In this document: in pieces, positions 32,385 to 39,613 of the stretch
Layout of the letters: the number at the start of each line of letters is the position of its first letter
How positions within the stretch are numbered: the stretch's first letter is position 1
From: JBGQBN01 sp041494805
GTDB taxonomy: Bacteria; Acidobacteriota; Terriglobia; Terriglobales; Acidobacteriaceae
Assembly: GCA_041494805.1 (NCBI GenBank)
Contig: JBGQBN010000029.1
Span: forward strand, 1-48,548
Length of the DNA stretch: 48,548 nt
Reading direction: 5' to 3'
Notes under the pieces: model-generated
Databases searched by the model: none
Told to the model about the DNA's origin: nothing
Seen by the model: only the letters and a program-made list of their open reading frames with translations
Position numbers and translations under genes: made by a program

Positions 32385-33947
32385 ATGGGAATCGTTAACC
32401 TGGAAGATGTCGCGATCATAGGCCGCTCGCAGACCGACAACGTTGCCGTCGTTGCCGTCGAATTCCTGGAGAAGGGAACTGAGCTTAAACACAACGGTGG
32501 ATCTATCACCATGAGCGCCCGGGCCCTTCGCGGCCAGAGCTTTGCCATTCAGCCTCTCAAACGGGGCCAGCCGTATGTCACGCTCGGAGATCCTTTCGGC
32601 ATTGCTTCCCGTCCTATCCACCCCGGCGATCCGATTGATGATGCCAATCTCGACCGCGAGCTACCCAAGCTTCGCGCAGTGTATCGCGAGAATCCGCCTG
32701 CGCAAATTGATCCCTCATTGGCCGCGCGGACCTTTGACGCGTATGTTCGCGAAGACGGCAGCGTGGGCACCAGAAACTTCGTTGCGATCGTGACCTCGGG
32801 CATGTGCTCCTCCACCGAGGCGCGCGAGATCGCCTTCCGCGCCATGCGCGAGATTTACAGTCGCGAGAAGTATCCCAACGTGGACGCCGTGGTCGCCGTG
32901 GTGCAGGAATCCGGATGCGGCTTGCCGGACGGCGGTGGGGTCGACATCCTGAATCAGCTTCTCGTCAACACATTACGTCATCCCAACCTCGGCTCTGGAA
33001 TTTACCTCGATCTCGGCTGCGGCAAGACTTGTGTTGAGTGCTCGGTTCCTATTTTTCAGCAACATGTTCCCAACTACAACCAGCGCATTGTCAACATGAC
33101 GGTGCAACAGTTCGGCGGCAGCCGCAAAACCATCATTAAGGGGTTGGAAGCCGTCGAGGACCTGCTCGCCTACGCCAACAAATTTTCACGCCGGCCTGTT
33201 CCGCTTTCCCAGCTGACCGTAGGCACGAAATGCGGCGGGTCGGATCGCTGGTCGGGTCTGACCGCCAACGCAGCCGTGGGCGTGGCCGCAGACATGTTCG
33301 TCAAGGCAGGTGGCTCCGTGCTGCTGCCCGAAATTCCCGAGCTCCAGGGCGCGGCCATGATCGACCTCGCCCGTCGCGCCCGCACTCCTGAAGTCGGCCG
33401 CAAGCTGATGGGATCTTTGAAGCGTTATCAAGCATACGTCGAGATGTTCGGCCAGGACTTCCGCGACAACCCCACGCCCGGCAACAAGAAGGGCGGTCTC
33501 TACAACATCTATGTGAAATCAACCGGCGCAAAGGTCAAGGGAGGGACCACGACCGTCGAAGGCCTGCTGGAATACGGGGAGTGGCTGGGCAAGCGCAAAG
33601 GACTCTATGTGCTTTACACTCCTGGATACGATCAGATCTCTACGCCCGCGCTTTTCCTTAGCGGTGCTCAGGTCGCCCTGTTCACCACTGGTCGCGGCAC
33701 CGGCATCGGCAGCGCTCTCGGTCCCGTCGTAAAGATCAGTTCCAACAGCATTACCGGCAAGAATAACGAAGACATCGACATCAATGCGGGAACAATTCTC
33801 GATCGCACAGAGACGGTCGAGGAAGTCGGCCGCAAGATTTTTGAAGAAACCGTCGCGGTTGCATCCGGCAAATCGCAGGTGCGCGCGGAGAAGTCCGGCA
33901 TTCACACCGAATTCAAAGTGTGGGAAAACTTGTGGCCGGCGCTGTGA
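32385..33947 (+). CDS. UxaA/GarD-family sugar-acid dehydratase
   Basis: ATG 32385 has AGGAG seven bases upstream; the frame extends back to TTG 32355. 520 residues. The N-terminal SAF-like part (about 1-100, with HNGGSITMSARALRGQ) is followed by the large UxaA domain: YVREDGSVGTRNFVAIVTSG, ESGCGLPDG, LDLGCGKTCVECS, TKCGGSDRWSGLTAN and TTGRGTGIGSALGPVVKI. Altronate and galactarate dehydratases share this fusion; members need Fe(II) or similar metal. Product would be a 2-keto-3-deoxy acid for the aldolase or the semialdehyde route. Substrate could be altronate, galactarate or a related acid; this cannot be resolved by eye. Last gene of its operon, facing the acyl-CoA synthetase gene. Confidence 0.88.
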   Translation: MGIVNLEDVAIIGRSQTDNVAVVAVEFLEKGTELKHNGGSITMSARALRGQSFAIQPLKRGQPYVTLGDPFGIASRPIHPGDPIDDANLDRELPKLRAVYRENPPAQIDPSLAARTFDAYVREDGSVGTRNFVAIVTSGMCSSTEAREIAFRAMREIYSREKYPNVDAVVAVVQESGCGLPDGGGVDILNQLLVNTLRHPNLGSGIYLDLGCGKTCVECSVPIFQQHVPNYNQRIVNMTVQQFGGSRKTIIKGLEAVEDLLAYANKFSRRPVPLSQLTVGTKCGGSDRWSGLTANAAVGVAADMFVKAGGSVLLPEIPELQGAAMIDLARRARTPEVGRKLMGSLKRYQAYVEMFGQDFRDNPTPGNKKGGLYNIYVKSTGAKVKGGTTTVEGLLEYGEWLGKRKGLYVLYTPGYDQISTPALFLSGAQVALFTTGRGTGIGSALGPVVKISSNSITGKNNEDIDINAGTILDRTETVEEVGRKIFEETVAVASGKSQVRAEKSGIHTEFKVWENLWPAL

Positions 33948-33996
33948 GCGCGGACCAGCTCCAAATCTGAATTGGGTCAGCAACAAGATTGCGCCT

Positions 33997-35703
33997 TTAG
34001 GCGGTCTTGATCTTGGCCAGTTCCTGCAGCCCGAATTCCGCGATGGAGATCTCCCGCATGCGGAATTTCTGGATCTTGCCGGTTACGGTCATGGGGAAAT
34101 CGTCGGTGATCTTGAGATAGCGCGGAATTTTGAAGTGCGCAATGTTGCCTTCACAGAAGGACTTGAGCTCCTCCAGAGTGAGAGTGGAACCTGGCTTCAG
34201 TTTGACCCAGGCGGCTGAAGTTTCGCCGTATTTTGCGTCAGGCACTCCCACCACCTGTGCAGCAACGATCAATGGATGGGTGTATAGGAATTCCTCCACC
34301 TCGCGCGGATAGATGTTTTCCCCGCCGCGAATAATCACGTCCTTGGCGCGTCCGGTGATCTTGAAATAGCCGCGGTCGTCGAGAATTGCCAGATCGCCGG
34401 TATGCAACCAGCCGTCTTCTTCGATCGCGGCCGCGGTGGCTTCGGCGTTCTTGTAGTAGCCCTTCATGACGTGATAGCCGCGGGTGCACAGCTCTCCAGG
34501 CGTACCTCGGGGAACGATCTTGCCGGTAACCGGATCGATGATCTTGACCTCGGTATGAGGAAGCGCCTTGCCAACCGTGGTGACCCGCAGCTCCGCGGGA
34601 TCGTCCACGGTAGTCTGCGTGATAACCGGGGACGCCTCGGTCAATCCATACGCAATCGTCAGTTCGCGGCAATGCATCTCATTCACCACGCGCTTCATGA
34701 CTTCTATCGGGCACGGAGAGCCGGCCATGATCCCGGTGCGCAGCGTGGTCAAATCGAATTGCGAAAAGTTGGGATGCGCAAGTTCCGCGATGAACATGGT
34801 GGGCACGCCGTGTAATGCCGTGCAGCGCTCCTCCTGAACCGCCTGGAGCGTCAATTCAGCGTCGAACGATGGCGCAGGCACCACCATCACTGCGCCGCTC
34901 ACCACGCAAGTCATGTTCGCCAATACCATCCCAAAGCAATGGTAAAAGGGCACCGGAATGCAGAGCCGGTCCACATGGGTGAACCGCATGGCGTTGGCGA
35001 TCAGCAGACCGTTATTGACAATGTTGTGGTGAGAAAGCGTCGCCCCTTTGGGAAAGCCGGTGGTGCCGGACGTGTATTGGATGTTCACCGCATCGTCGAA
35101 TGCCAGTTCCGACTCCCGTTCTCGTAATTGATCGAGTGGAACCCGGTCGCCGCACGCCATGAAGTCAGACCAAAGCGTCATCCCGGAGGCCGCGGAATCT
35201 CCCAAGAACACAAAGCCGATGAGATGTGGCAAGCGGGAGGATTGCAGCTTTCCCTGGCCATCATCGCAAATCTGCTGGACCGTGGCTACGTAGTCGATGT
35301 CGCGGAAGCCGGAAGCGAGCAGCAGCGTCTGGCACTCCGACTGGCGCAGCACAAACTCGAGCTCAAAAGCGCGATTCAGCGGGTTGATGTTGACCAGGAT
35401 CGCGCCGACCTTTGCTGTCGCGAACTGGGTGATGACCCACTCAGCCGAGTTGGTCGACCAGATTCCCACGCGATCGCCCTTCTTCACGCCCAGACGCAGG
35501 AAGCCTCGGGCCGCCCGGTCCACTTCCTCTTTGAATTGCCGGTAGGAGTAGCGGCGATTCTGGTGTCGCACGATCAGACAATCCTGCTCGGGATACTTCG
35601 CTGCCGTATCATCAAGAACCTCGCCGATACACTTGCCGAGCAAGGCGATCTCTGCCGTGCCGCAAACGTAACTCATCGCATCCGTCGCGCTGGAGTGTGG
35701 CAT
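33997..35703 (-). CDS. AMP-forming fatty-acyl-CoA synthetase
   Basis: ATG 35703 gives 568 residues; the frame is open to 35754, and ATG 35676 is a shorter option. No strong ribosome site decides. Adenylate-forming motifs are complete: A3 YTSGTTGFPKGA, A5 AYGLTEASP, A7 GWLHTGDLA, A8 GYFKITGRAKDVIIRGGENI and the C-terminal lysine in MTVTGKIQKFRMRE. The family activates medium- or long-chain fatty acids for beta-oxidation. It runs against the catabolic operon and shares an intergenic region with the PQQ dehydrogenase at 35926; part of the shared region is the operator pair, though on its side no clear -35/-10 was found. Probably unrelated to sugar use. Confidence 0.9.
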   Translation of the reverse strand: MPHSSATDAMSYVCGTAEIALLGKCIGEVLDDTAAKYPEQDCLIVRHQNRRYSYRQFKEEVDRAARGFLRLGVKKGDRVGIWSTNSAEWVITQFATAKVGAILVNINPLNRAFELEFVLRQSECQTLLLASGFRDIDYVATVQQICDDGQGKLQSSRLPHLIGFVFLGDSAASGMTLWSDFMACGDRVPLDQLRERESELAFDDAVNIQYTSGTTGFPKGATLSHHNIVNNGLLIANAMRFTHVDRLCIPVPFYHCFGMVLANMTCVVSGAVMVVPAPSFDAELTLQAVQEERCTALHGVPTMFIAELAHPNFSQFDLTTLRTGIMAGSPCPIEVMKRVVNEMHCRELTIAYGLTEASPVITQTTVDDPAELRVTTVGKALPHTEVKIIDPVTGKIVPRGTPGELCTRGYHVMKGYYKNAEATAAAIEEDGWLHTGDLAILDDRGYFKITGRAKDVIIRGGENIYPREVEEFLYTHPLIVAAQVVGVPDAKYGETSAAWVKLKPGSTLTLEELKSFCEGNIAHFKIPRYLKITDDFPMTVTGKIQKFRMREISIAEFGLQELAKIKTA

Positions 35704-35747
35704 GAAGTTGGGGCCCCGACCCTGAGAGTTGTACCCTAGATCACAGC

Positions 35748-35775
35748 TTGACACTGGCGCTCACCGTGATAAAGT
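35748..35775 (+). promoter_or_regulatory. Predicted promoter of the PQQ dehydrogenase gene
   Basis: TTGACA at 35748-35753 and TAAAGT at 35770-35775 with a 16-base spacer. The operator pair starts four bases after the -10, as at the other sites. The leader to ATG 35926 is about 145 bases, with no gene seen in it. Confidence 0.6.
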
Positions 35776-35779
35776 ATCG

Positions 35780-35814
35780 ATCCATAATACGGTAATAGAT
35801 TCTGTAACATAGAA
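35780..35814. promoter_or_regulatory. Tandem operator pair 4 (20-bp period)
   Basis: ATCCATAATACGGTA at 35780 and TTCTGTAACATAGAA at 35800, 20 bp apart and just downstream of the predicted -10. The second is a TTCT...AGAA pseudo-palindrome. Confidence 0.65.
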
Positions 35815-35925
35815 TTATTGGCGTCAATACTGGAGTAAATGCTTTGCGGACAAGTGTAACAAGCACAAGGACTTCGCAAGCGTACGGCACACGAAATCTT
35901 CGCTGGCATCCATCGAGAGAACCCA

Positions 35926-37890
35926 ATGAACCGGAATACCACACCACTCCGGGCCTATGCGATTGGCATGGCCTGCAGCGCGCTGTTTTGTCTGGTCTTT
36001 TCTTCTGGAGGTCTTGCCCACGGCCCCGTGAAGTCGGGCCGCCCGCAGAGTGGGAGCGCTTCGCCAGCTGGCAGGCAACCCGCACAAAATAACAAGTCTG
36101 ACTCTAGGCAGCAGGATGCTCCAGCCTCGTCGCGGAGCGAGTCGAGCACGATCGGAAAAGCCCTTTACGTCAAGAGTTGTGCGGTGTGCCACGAGCTCGG
36201 CACGCTGCCGCTCTTGAACAGGTTCGTTCTGAAGGGTATGTCAGCCTCCTACATTGTCCTCGCCCTGACTGACGGAATGATGCGCACGCAGGCGGCGAGG
36301 CTCAATGCGGGCGAGCGCGAAGCCATCGCTGAATATCTAACGGGCGAGTCGGTGGTCAAGGTAGGCACCGCGCCGCCTGCGCAGGGACAGTGTTCACAGA
36401 AAACCTCGTTCAACGCAAAGGCGCTGGGTTGGAACGGCTGGGGCGTCGATCTCGAGAACACACGATTTCAACCCGACGCCGGACTGGCGACGGAGCAAAT
36501 CCCACGGCTCAAGTTGAAATGGGCGTTTGGATATCCCGGTAACTTTGCTGCTTATTCACAGCCCTCGATTGTTGGCGGCCGAGTGTTTGTAGGCGGGCCG
36601 CTTGGCCAGGTCTATTCGTTGGACGCTAAGACCGGTTGCACATACTGGATGTTCCAGGCTTCCGGAGGCGTGCGCGGGGCTATTACGGTCGGGCCCGATG
36701 GCGTCGCCTACTTCGGCGACGTGCGGGCCAATGTGTATGCCGTCAACGCATCCACCGGTCGCCTGCTGTGGAGAAGGCAGGTGGATGAACATCCGCTCGC
36801 CCGCGTGACCGGTTCGGTGAAGCTGCACGAAGGCAAGCTATATTCTGGCATTTCCTCACGCGAGGAGTGGCTTTCCGCCAGCAGTAAGTACGAATGCTGC
36901 ACGTTCCGTGGGAGCGTGGTTGCTTTGGACGCGAAAAGCGGCAAGCAACTGTGGAAGACCTACACGATCTCGGACCCACCGCGGCCAATCCGAAAGAACG
37001 ATCTCGGCACCCAGCTCTACGGTCCTTCCGGGGCAGGTGTTTGGGGATCGCCCACCATCGATGCAAAGAGCGGCCTGTTGTATGTTGGAACCGGTGACAA
37101 CTACACGGAGCCAGCCCGCCCGAACAGCGACGCGGTCGTAGCAATCAGCCTTAAGAGCGGCGAAATCGTATGGTCCAAACAGATCACTTCTGGCGATGCC
37201 TTCAACGGCGGTTGCCTGCAGCCCGATAAGCAGGGTTGTCCGGAGAAGCCCGGGCCTGATTTCGACATCGGCACATCTCTGATTTTGCGCACATTGGCCG
37301 CCGGAAAGCGAATCTTGCTTGTCGGTCAAAAATCCGGCGTGGTGCACGGCTTGGATCCCGACGACAAAGGCAAGATCTTATGGCAGACGAAAATAGGGGA
37401 AGGCGGGGTTCTGGGCGGAGTTCAATGGGGGACAGCGGCGGACGCAAACGCCGTCTTCGCGGCGATCTCTGACATCGGCCTCATCACCAATGACGAGGGC
37501 TTCCTTCCAAGTCCCAAGGTCGGCGGAGGGCTGCATGCCATTGCCATTGCCGACGGTAAGAAGCTTTGGGATGCCATGCCGTCGCCGGAAGGCTGCAAGA
37601 CCTCTCGTTGCAGCCCGGCTCAGTCCGCCGCGATCTCTGCCATTCCGGGGGTGGTGTTTTCAGGCTCCGAGGATGGCCACATCCGCGCCTACGCGAGCCG
37701 CGATGGCAAGGTCTTGTGGGACTTTGATACGCTGCAGAAGTTTGAGACCGTCAATAAAATCGAAGCGAATGGCGGCACCATGGACGGCGGAGGTCCAGCC
37801 GTCGCTGGAGGCATGCTGTTCGTGAATTCAGGCTACGGCTTCCTGTACGGTGCGCCAGGGAACGTATTGCTGGCGTTTGGTGTGGAATGA
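35926..37890 (+). CDS. Exported cytochrome c-PQQ quinoprotein dehydrogenase (PVA dehydrogenase-like)
   Basis: 654 residues with a signal peptide (hydrophobic run CSALFCLVFSSGGLA). Residues about 75-145 are a cytochrome c module with haem motif CAVCH and the probable Met ligand in the MRTQAARLNAGE region. The rest is an eight-bladed quinoprotein propeller with repeated W-docking motifs (VYSLDAKTGCTYWMF, VYAVNASTGRLLWRR, VVALDAKSGKQLWKT, HAIAIADGKKLWDA, IRAYASRDGKVLWDF). The vicinal Cys pair in YECCTFRGS is as in polyvinyl alcohol dehydrogenase. It would oxidise an alcohol or sugar in the periplasm and pass electrons to its own haem. The operator pair upstream ties it to the sugar regulon, so a sugar is more likely than a polymer (inference). 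Confidence 0.85.
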   Translation: MNRNTTPLRAYAIGMACSALFCLVFSSGGLAHGPVKSGRPQSGSASPAGRQPAQNNKSDSRQQDAPASSRSESSTIGKALYVKSCAVCHELGTLPLLNRFVLKGMSASYIVLALTDGMMRTQAARLNAGEREAIAEYLTGESVVKVGTAPPAQGQCSQKTSFNAKALGWNGWGVDLENTRFQPDAGLATEQIPRLKLKWAFGYPGNFAAYSQPSIVGGRVFVGGPLGQVYSLDAKTGCTYWMFQASGGVRGAITVGPDGVAYFGDVRANVYAVNASTGRLLWRRQVDEHPLARVTGSVKLHEGKLYSGISSREEWLSASSKYECCTFRGSVVALDAKSGKQLWKTYTISDPPRPIRKNDLGTQLYGPSGAGVWGSPTIDAKSGLLYVGTGDNYTEPARPNSDAVVAISLKSGEIVWSKQITSGDAFNGGCLQPDKQGCPEKPGPDFDIGTSLILRTLAAGKRILLVGQKSGVVHGLDPDDKGKILWQTKIGEGGVLGGVQWGTAADANAVFAAISDIGLITNDEGFLPSPKVGGGLHAIAIADGKKLWDAMPSPEGCKTSRCSPAQSAAISAIPGVVFSGSEDGHIRAYASRDGKVLWDFDTLQKFETVNKIEANGGTMDGGGPAVAGGMLFVNSGYGFLYGAPGNVLLAFGVE

Positions 37891-38081
37891 TCAGCGCCCC
37901 GGTGGCACGTAGCTATCCACCGCCAGAATGACAACCTCGTGAGGTTTGAGCTCCAGGCTCACGGGCGTAATGTCGGGATCCACGATCAGGGATGCGCGGG
38001 AGCTTCGGCAACGAGAATTGCCCCCAGAACGCCACCCGCCCCTCACTCCAGGGCCCAGTGGTTGAATGCAGTGGCTCGACT
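37891..38081 (-). pseudogene. 3' remnant of a glycosidase-like gene
   Basis: Read on the minus strand, the segment ends in ASLIVDPDITPVSLELK followed by PHEVVILAVDSYVPPGR and a TGA at 37893-37891. This resembles the C-terminal beta-domain ends of secreted glycosidases (compare VDLGPYEVVVLGID at the end of 21296-23410). Just upstream a different frame reads GVLGAILVAEAPA, so a one-base shift seems to separate the two parts. No start or catalytic region is present; the end of the GH172 gene at 38093 abuts it. It is best read as a decayed gene end. Confidence 0.45.
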
Positions 38082-38092
38082 ACCGTGGGGCG

Positions 38093-39313
38093 TCACTCCA
38101 AGGGCAGCGCCATCTGCCCGGGCCCGCCCACCCGAACCACCCGAGGAACTCGAGCCTCTGCCTTTGGCAGCACAGGAAACTTGGCGTGCGGTTCCGTCTG
38201 ATACCAGAACGCGGCAGAGAACCAACTGTCGGAACGGTGATTGGCGTGGCCGTGTTCCAGCGTGACCTTGATGGAGTTTTGAAAGGCGATAGGGCTTTCA
38301 ATGTGCCAGCGATAGAAGCAATAGCGTCCTCCCACGCGCTCGGGGTTGACTATGTACGGCGCCCCGTTGTGCAAATAGCCGAACGGCTGGGTGCCGAAGA
38401 ATAAGCCACCAAAGTTCCAGGCGCCGTTGTAATAGTCTTCGGTGCCGGTCCCGATGATCGCCGGTTTGGTGTCATCATCGATGAAAATCATTTCATCGCC
38501 TTCTCCCGCCCATCCATCCTGGTTCTGCAGGACAGCATGAGTCACGCCGATGAAGTGTCCTTCTCCGCGCGCTTCGAGGAAAACGTAGTTGCCCTCGCCA
38601 GTCGGATTCTTTTTGTCCTCGACGAGTGGCTGGTAGTCGTTTTTCCAGTCGTCCGTCCAGCCCCGGTTCGGTGTTGTTTGGCGGTATTGTGCATGGAAAT
38701 AGGCTATATCTGCGGGTATCTCCGGCAGGCTCACGTAGTCGATGTTGTAGTAGAAAGCGCTGGTCTTGTCTGTGCCTTCATTGCTTACCGTCAACCGTGC
38801 TGACTTGCCGTAGGGCATGGGGAAATACGCATTCAAAGCCCGGATGGAAGCAACGCAGGTCAGCGCCGATTGGTACAGAAAATAGTCCCCCAGGCCGAGA
38901 CCGAAGAAATCCCCAACCGGAACTTCCACCGATGGATCGACTTCTCCGTCCCAGTAAGCTCTCAAAACCAGCTTCTTTAAGTGGAAATCTTCGGCCGAGT
39001 TGATGGTGAACCAGATGTGCGTGATCGTCCCCGGTCCGGCTGTCTCCAGCAGGGTCGCGGTCTGCCCCGGCTCGATGACGAGGTAATCTGCGTTGCCCCC
39101 GCTTTTGTCGTAGCTGGAAGCGCGGCCGGGCCGGTATTTGCGCAAGCGGGCAAGAGAGGCGAAATTGGCCGGTAGGATGGAGCCGGACAGCTTGCTGCGA
39201 GGCGTTTGAGCGTTGGCGATGAACCCAAGGCCGAGGGCGGTCGCGGCGGAGGCCGCGTAGGTGAGAAGGCTTCGGCGGGGTACGCTACTGACACTATTCC
39301 GATTGTCTTCCAT
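38093..39313 (-). CDS. GH172 (DUF2961) exported glycosidase, copy B
   Basis: ATG 39313 gives 406 residues starting MEDNRNSVSSVPRRSLL, which holds a twin-arginine-like motif before a hydrophobic stretch (TYAASAATALGLGFIANA), so export may be by Tat. The frame is open upstream to 39391. DUF2961 landmarks are ASSYDKSGGNADYL, RAYWDGEVDPSVEVPVGDFFG, AYFPMPYGKSARLTVSN and FHAQYRQT; the probable carboxylates are Glu292 in GTGTEDYYNG and the Glu of VTLEHGHAN. The length matches single-domain family members. A near-consensus promoter and an operator pair lie upstream on this strand, so it seems to belong to the same regulon as copy A. Confidence 0.82.
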   Translation of the reverse strand: MEDNRNSVSSVPRRSLLTYAASAATALGLGFIANAQTPRSKLSGSILPANFASLARLRKYRPGRASSYDKSGGNADYLVIEPGQTATLLETAGPGTITHIWFTINSAEDFHLKKLVLRAYWDGEVDPSVEVPVGDFFGLGLGDYFLYQSALTCVASIRALNAYFPMPYGKSARLTVSNEGTDKTSAFYYNIDYVSLPEIPADIAYFHAQYRQTTPNRGWTDDWKNDYQPLVEDKKNPTGEGNYVFLEARGEGHFIGVTHAVLQNQDGWAGEGDEMIFIDDDTKPAIIGTGTEDYYNGAWNFGGLFFGTQPFGYLHNGAPYIVNPERVGGRYCFYRWHIESPIAFQNSIKVTLEHGHANHRSDSWFSAAFWYQTEPHAKFPVLPKAEARVPRVVRVGGPGQMALPLE

Positions 39314-39419
39314 GACCCTTTTTCCTTTCGCCTGTGTTTCCGCGGATCCACTATTGCCTTCTATTCGATCCGGTTCACGGTCACTATCCATTAGGGGGGC
39401 TCTGTGTCATCTCCGCGTG

Positions 39420-39454
39420 TTCCATATGGTAGACCATCGTTCTACAATGATGAA
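39420..39454. promoter_or_regulatory. Tandem operator pair 5 (20-bp period)
   Basis: TTCCATATGGTAGAC at 39420 and TTCTACAATGATGAA at 39440, again exactly 20 bp apart. They are downstream of the minus-strand promoter at 39496-39468. The match to the other sites is weaker in the inner bases, but the TTCC/TTCT arms and the spacing are kept. Confidence 0.55.
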
Positions 39455-39467
39455 GGAGGCGAACTTG

Positions 39468-39496
39468 TATATATTCTGGGGCTCGGCTTTTGTCAA
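39468..39496 (-). promoter_or_regulatory. Predicted promoter of GH172 copy B
   Basis: On the minus strand TTGACA (39496-39491), a 17-base spacer and TATATA (39473-39468) form a near-consensus sigma-70 promoter. The operator pair lies 13 bases downstream. The leader to ATG 39313 is about 145 bases. The stretch 39497-39613, between this promoter and the end of the next minus-strand gene, shows nothing recognisable. Confidence 0.7.
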
Positions 39497-39613
39497 GCGA
39501 TCTTGATTAGTCCCGCAGGGAGAAGAACCAGGAAGAGGAAACCATCAATTCGACATATAGGCTGGTTGAGGATTTGAAAGTCAGGGTGCCGTAGAAGCCT
39601 GCGGCCCTTTCAT

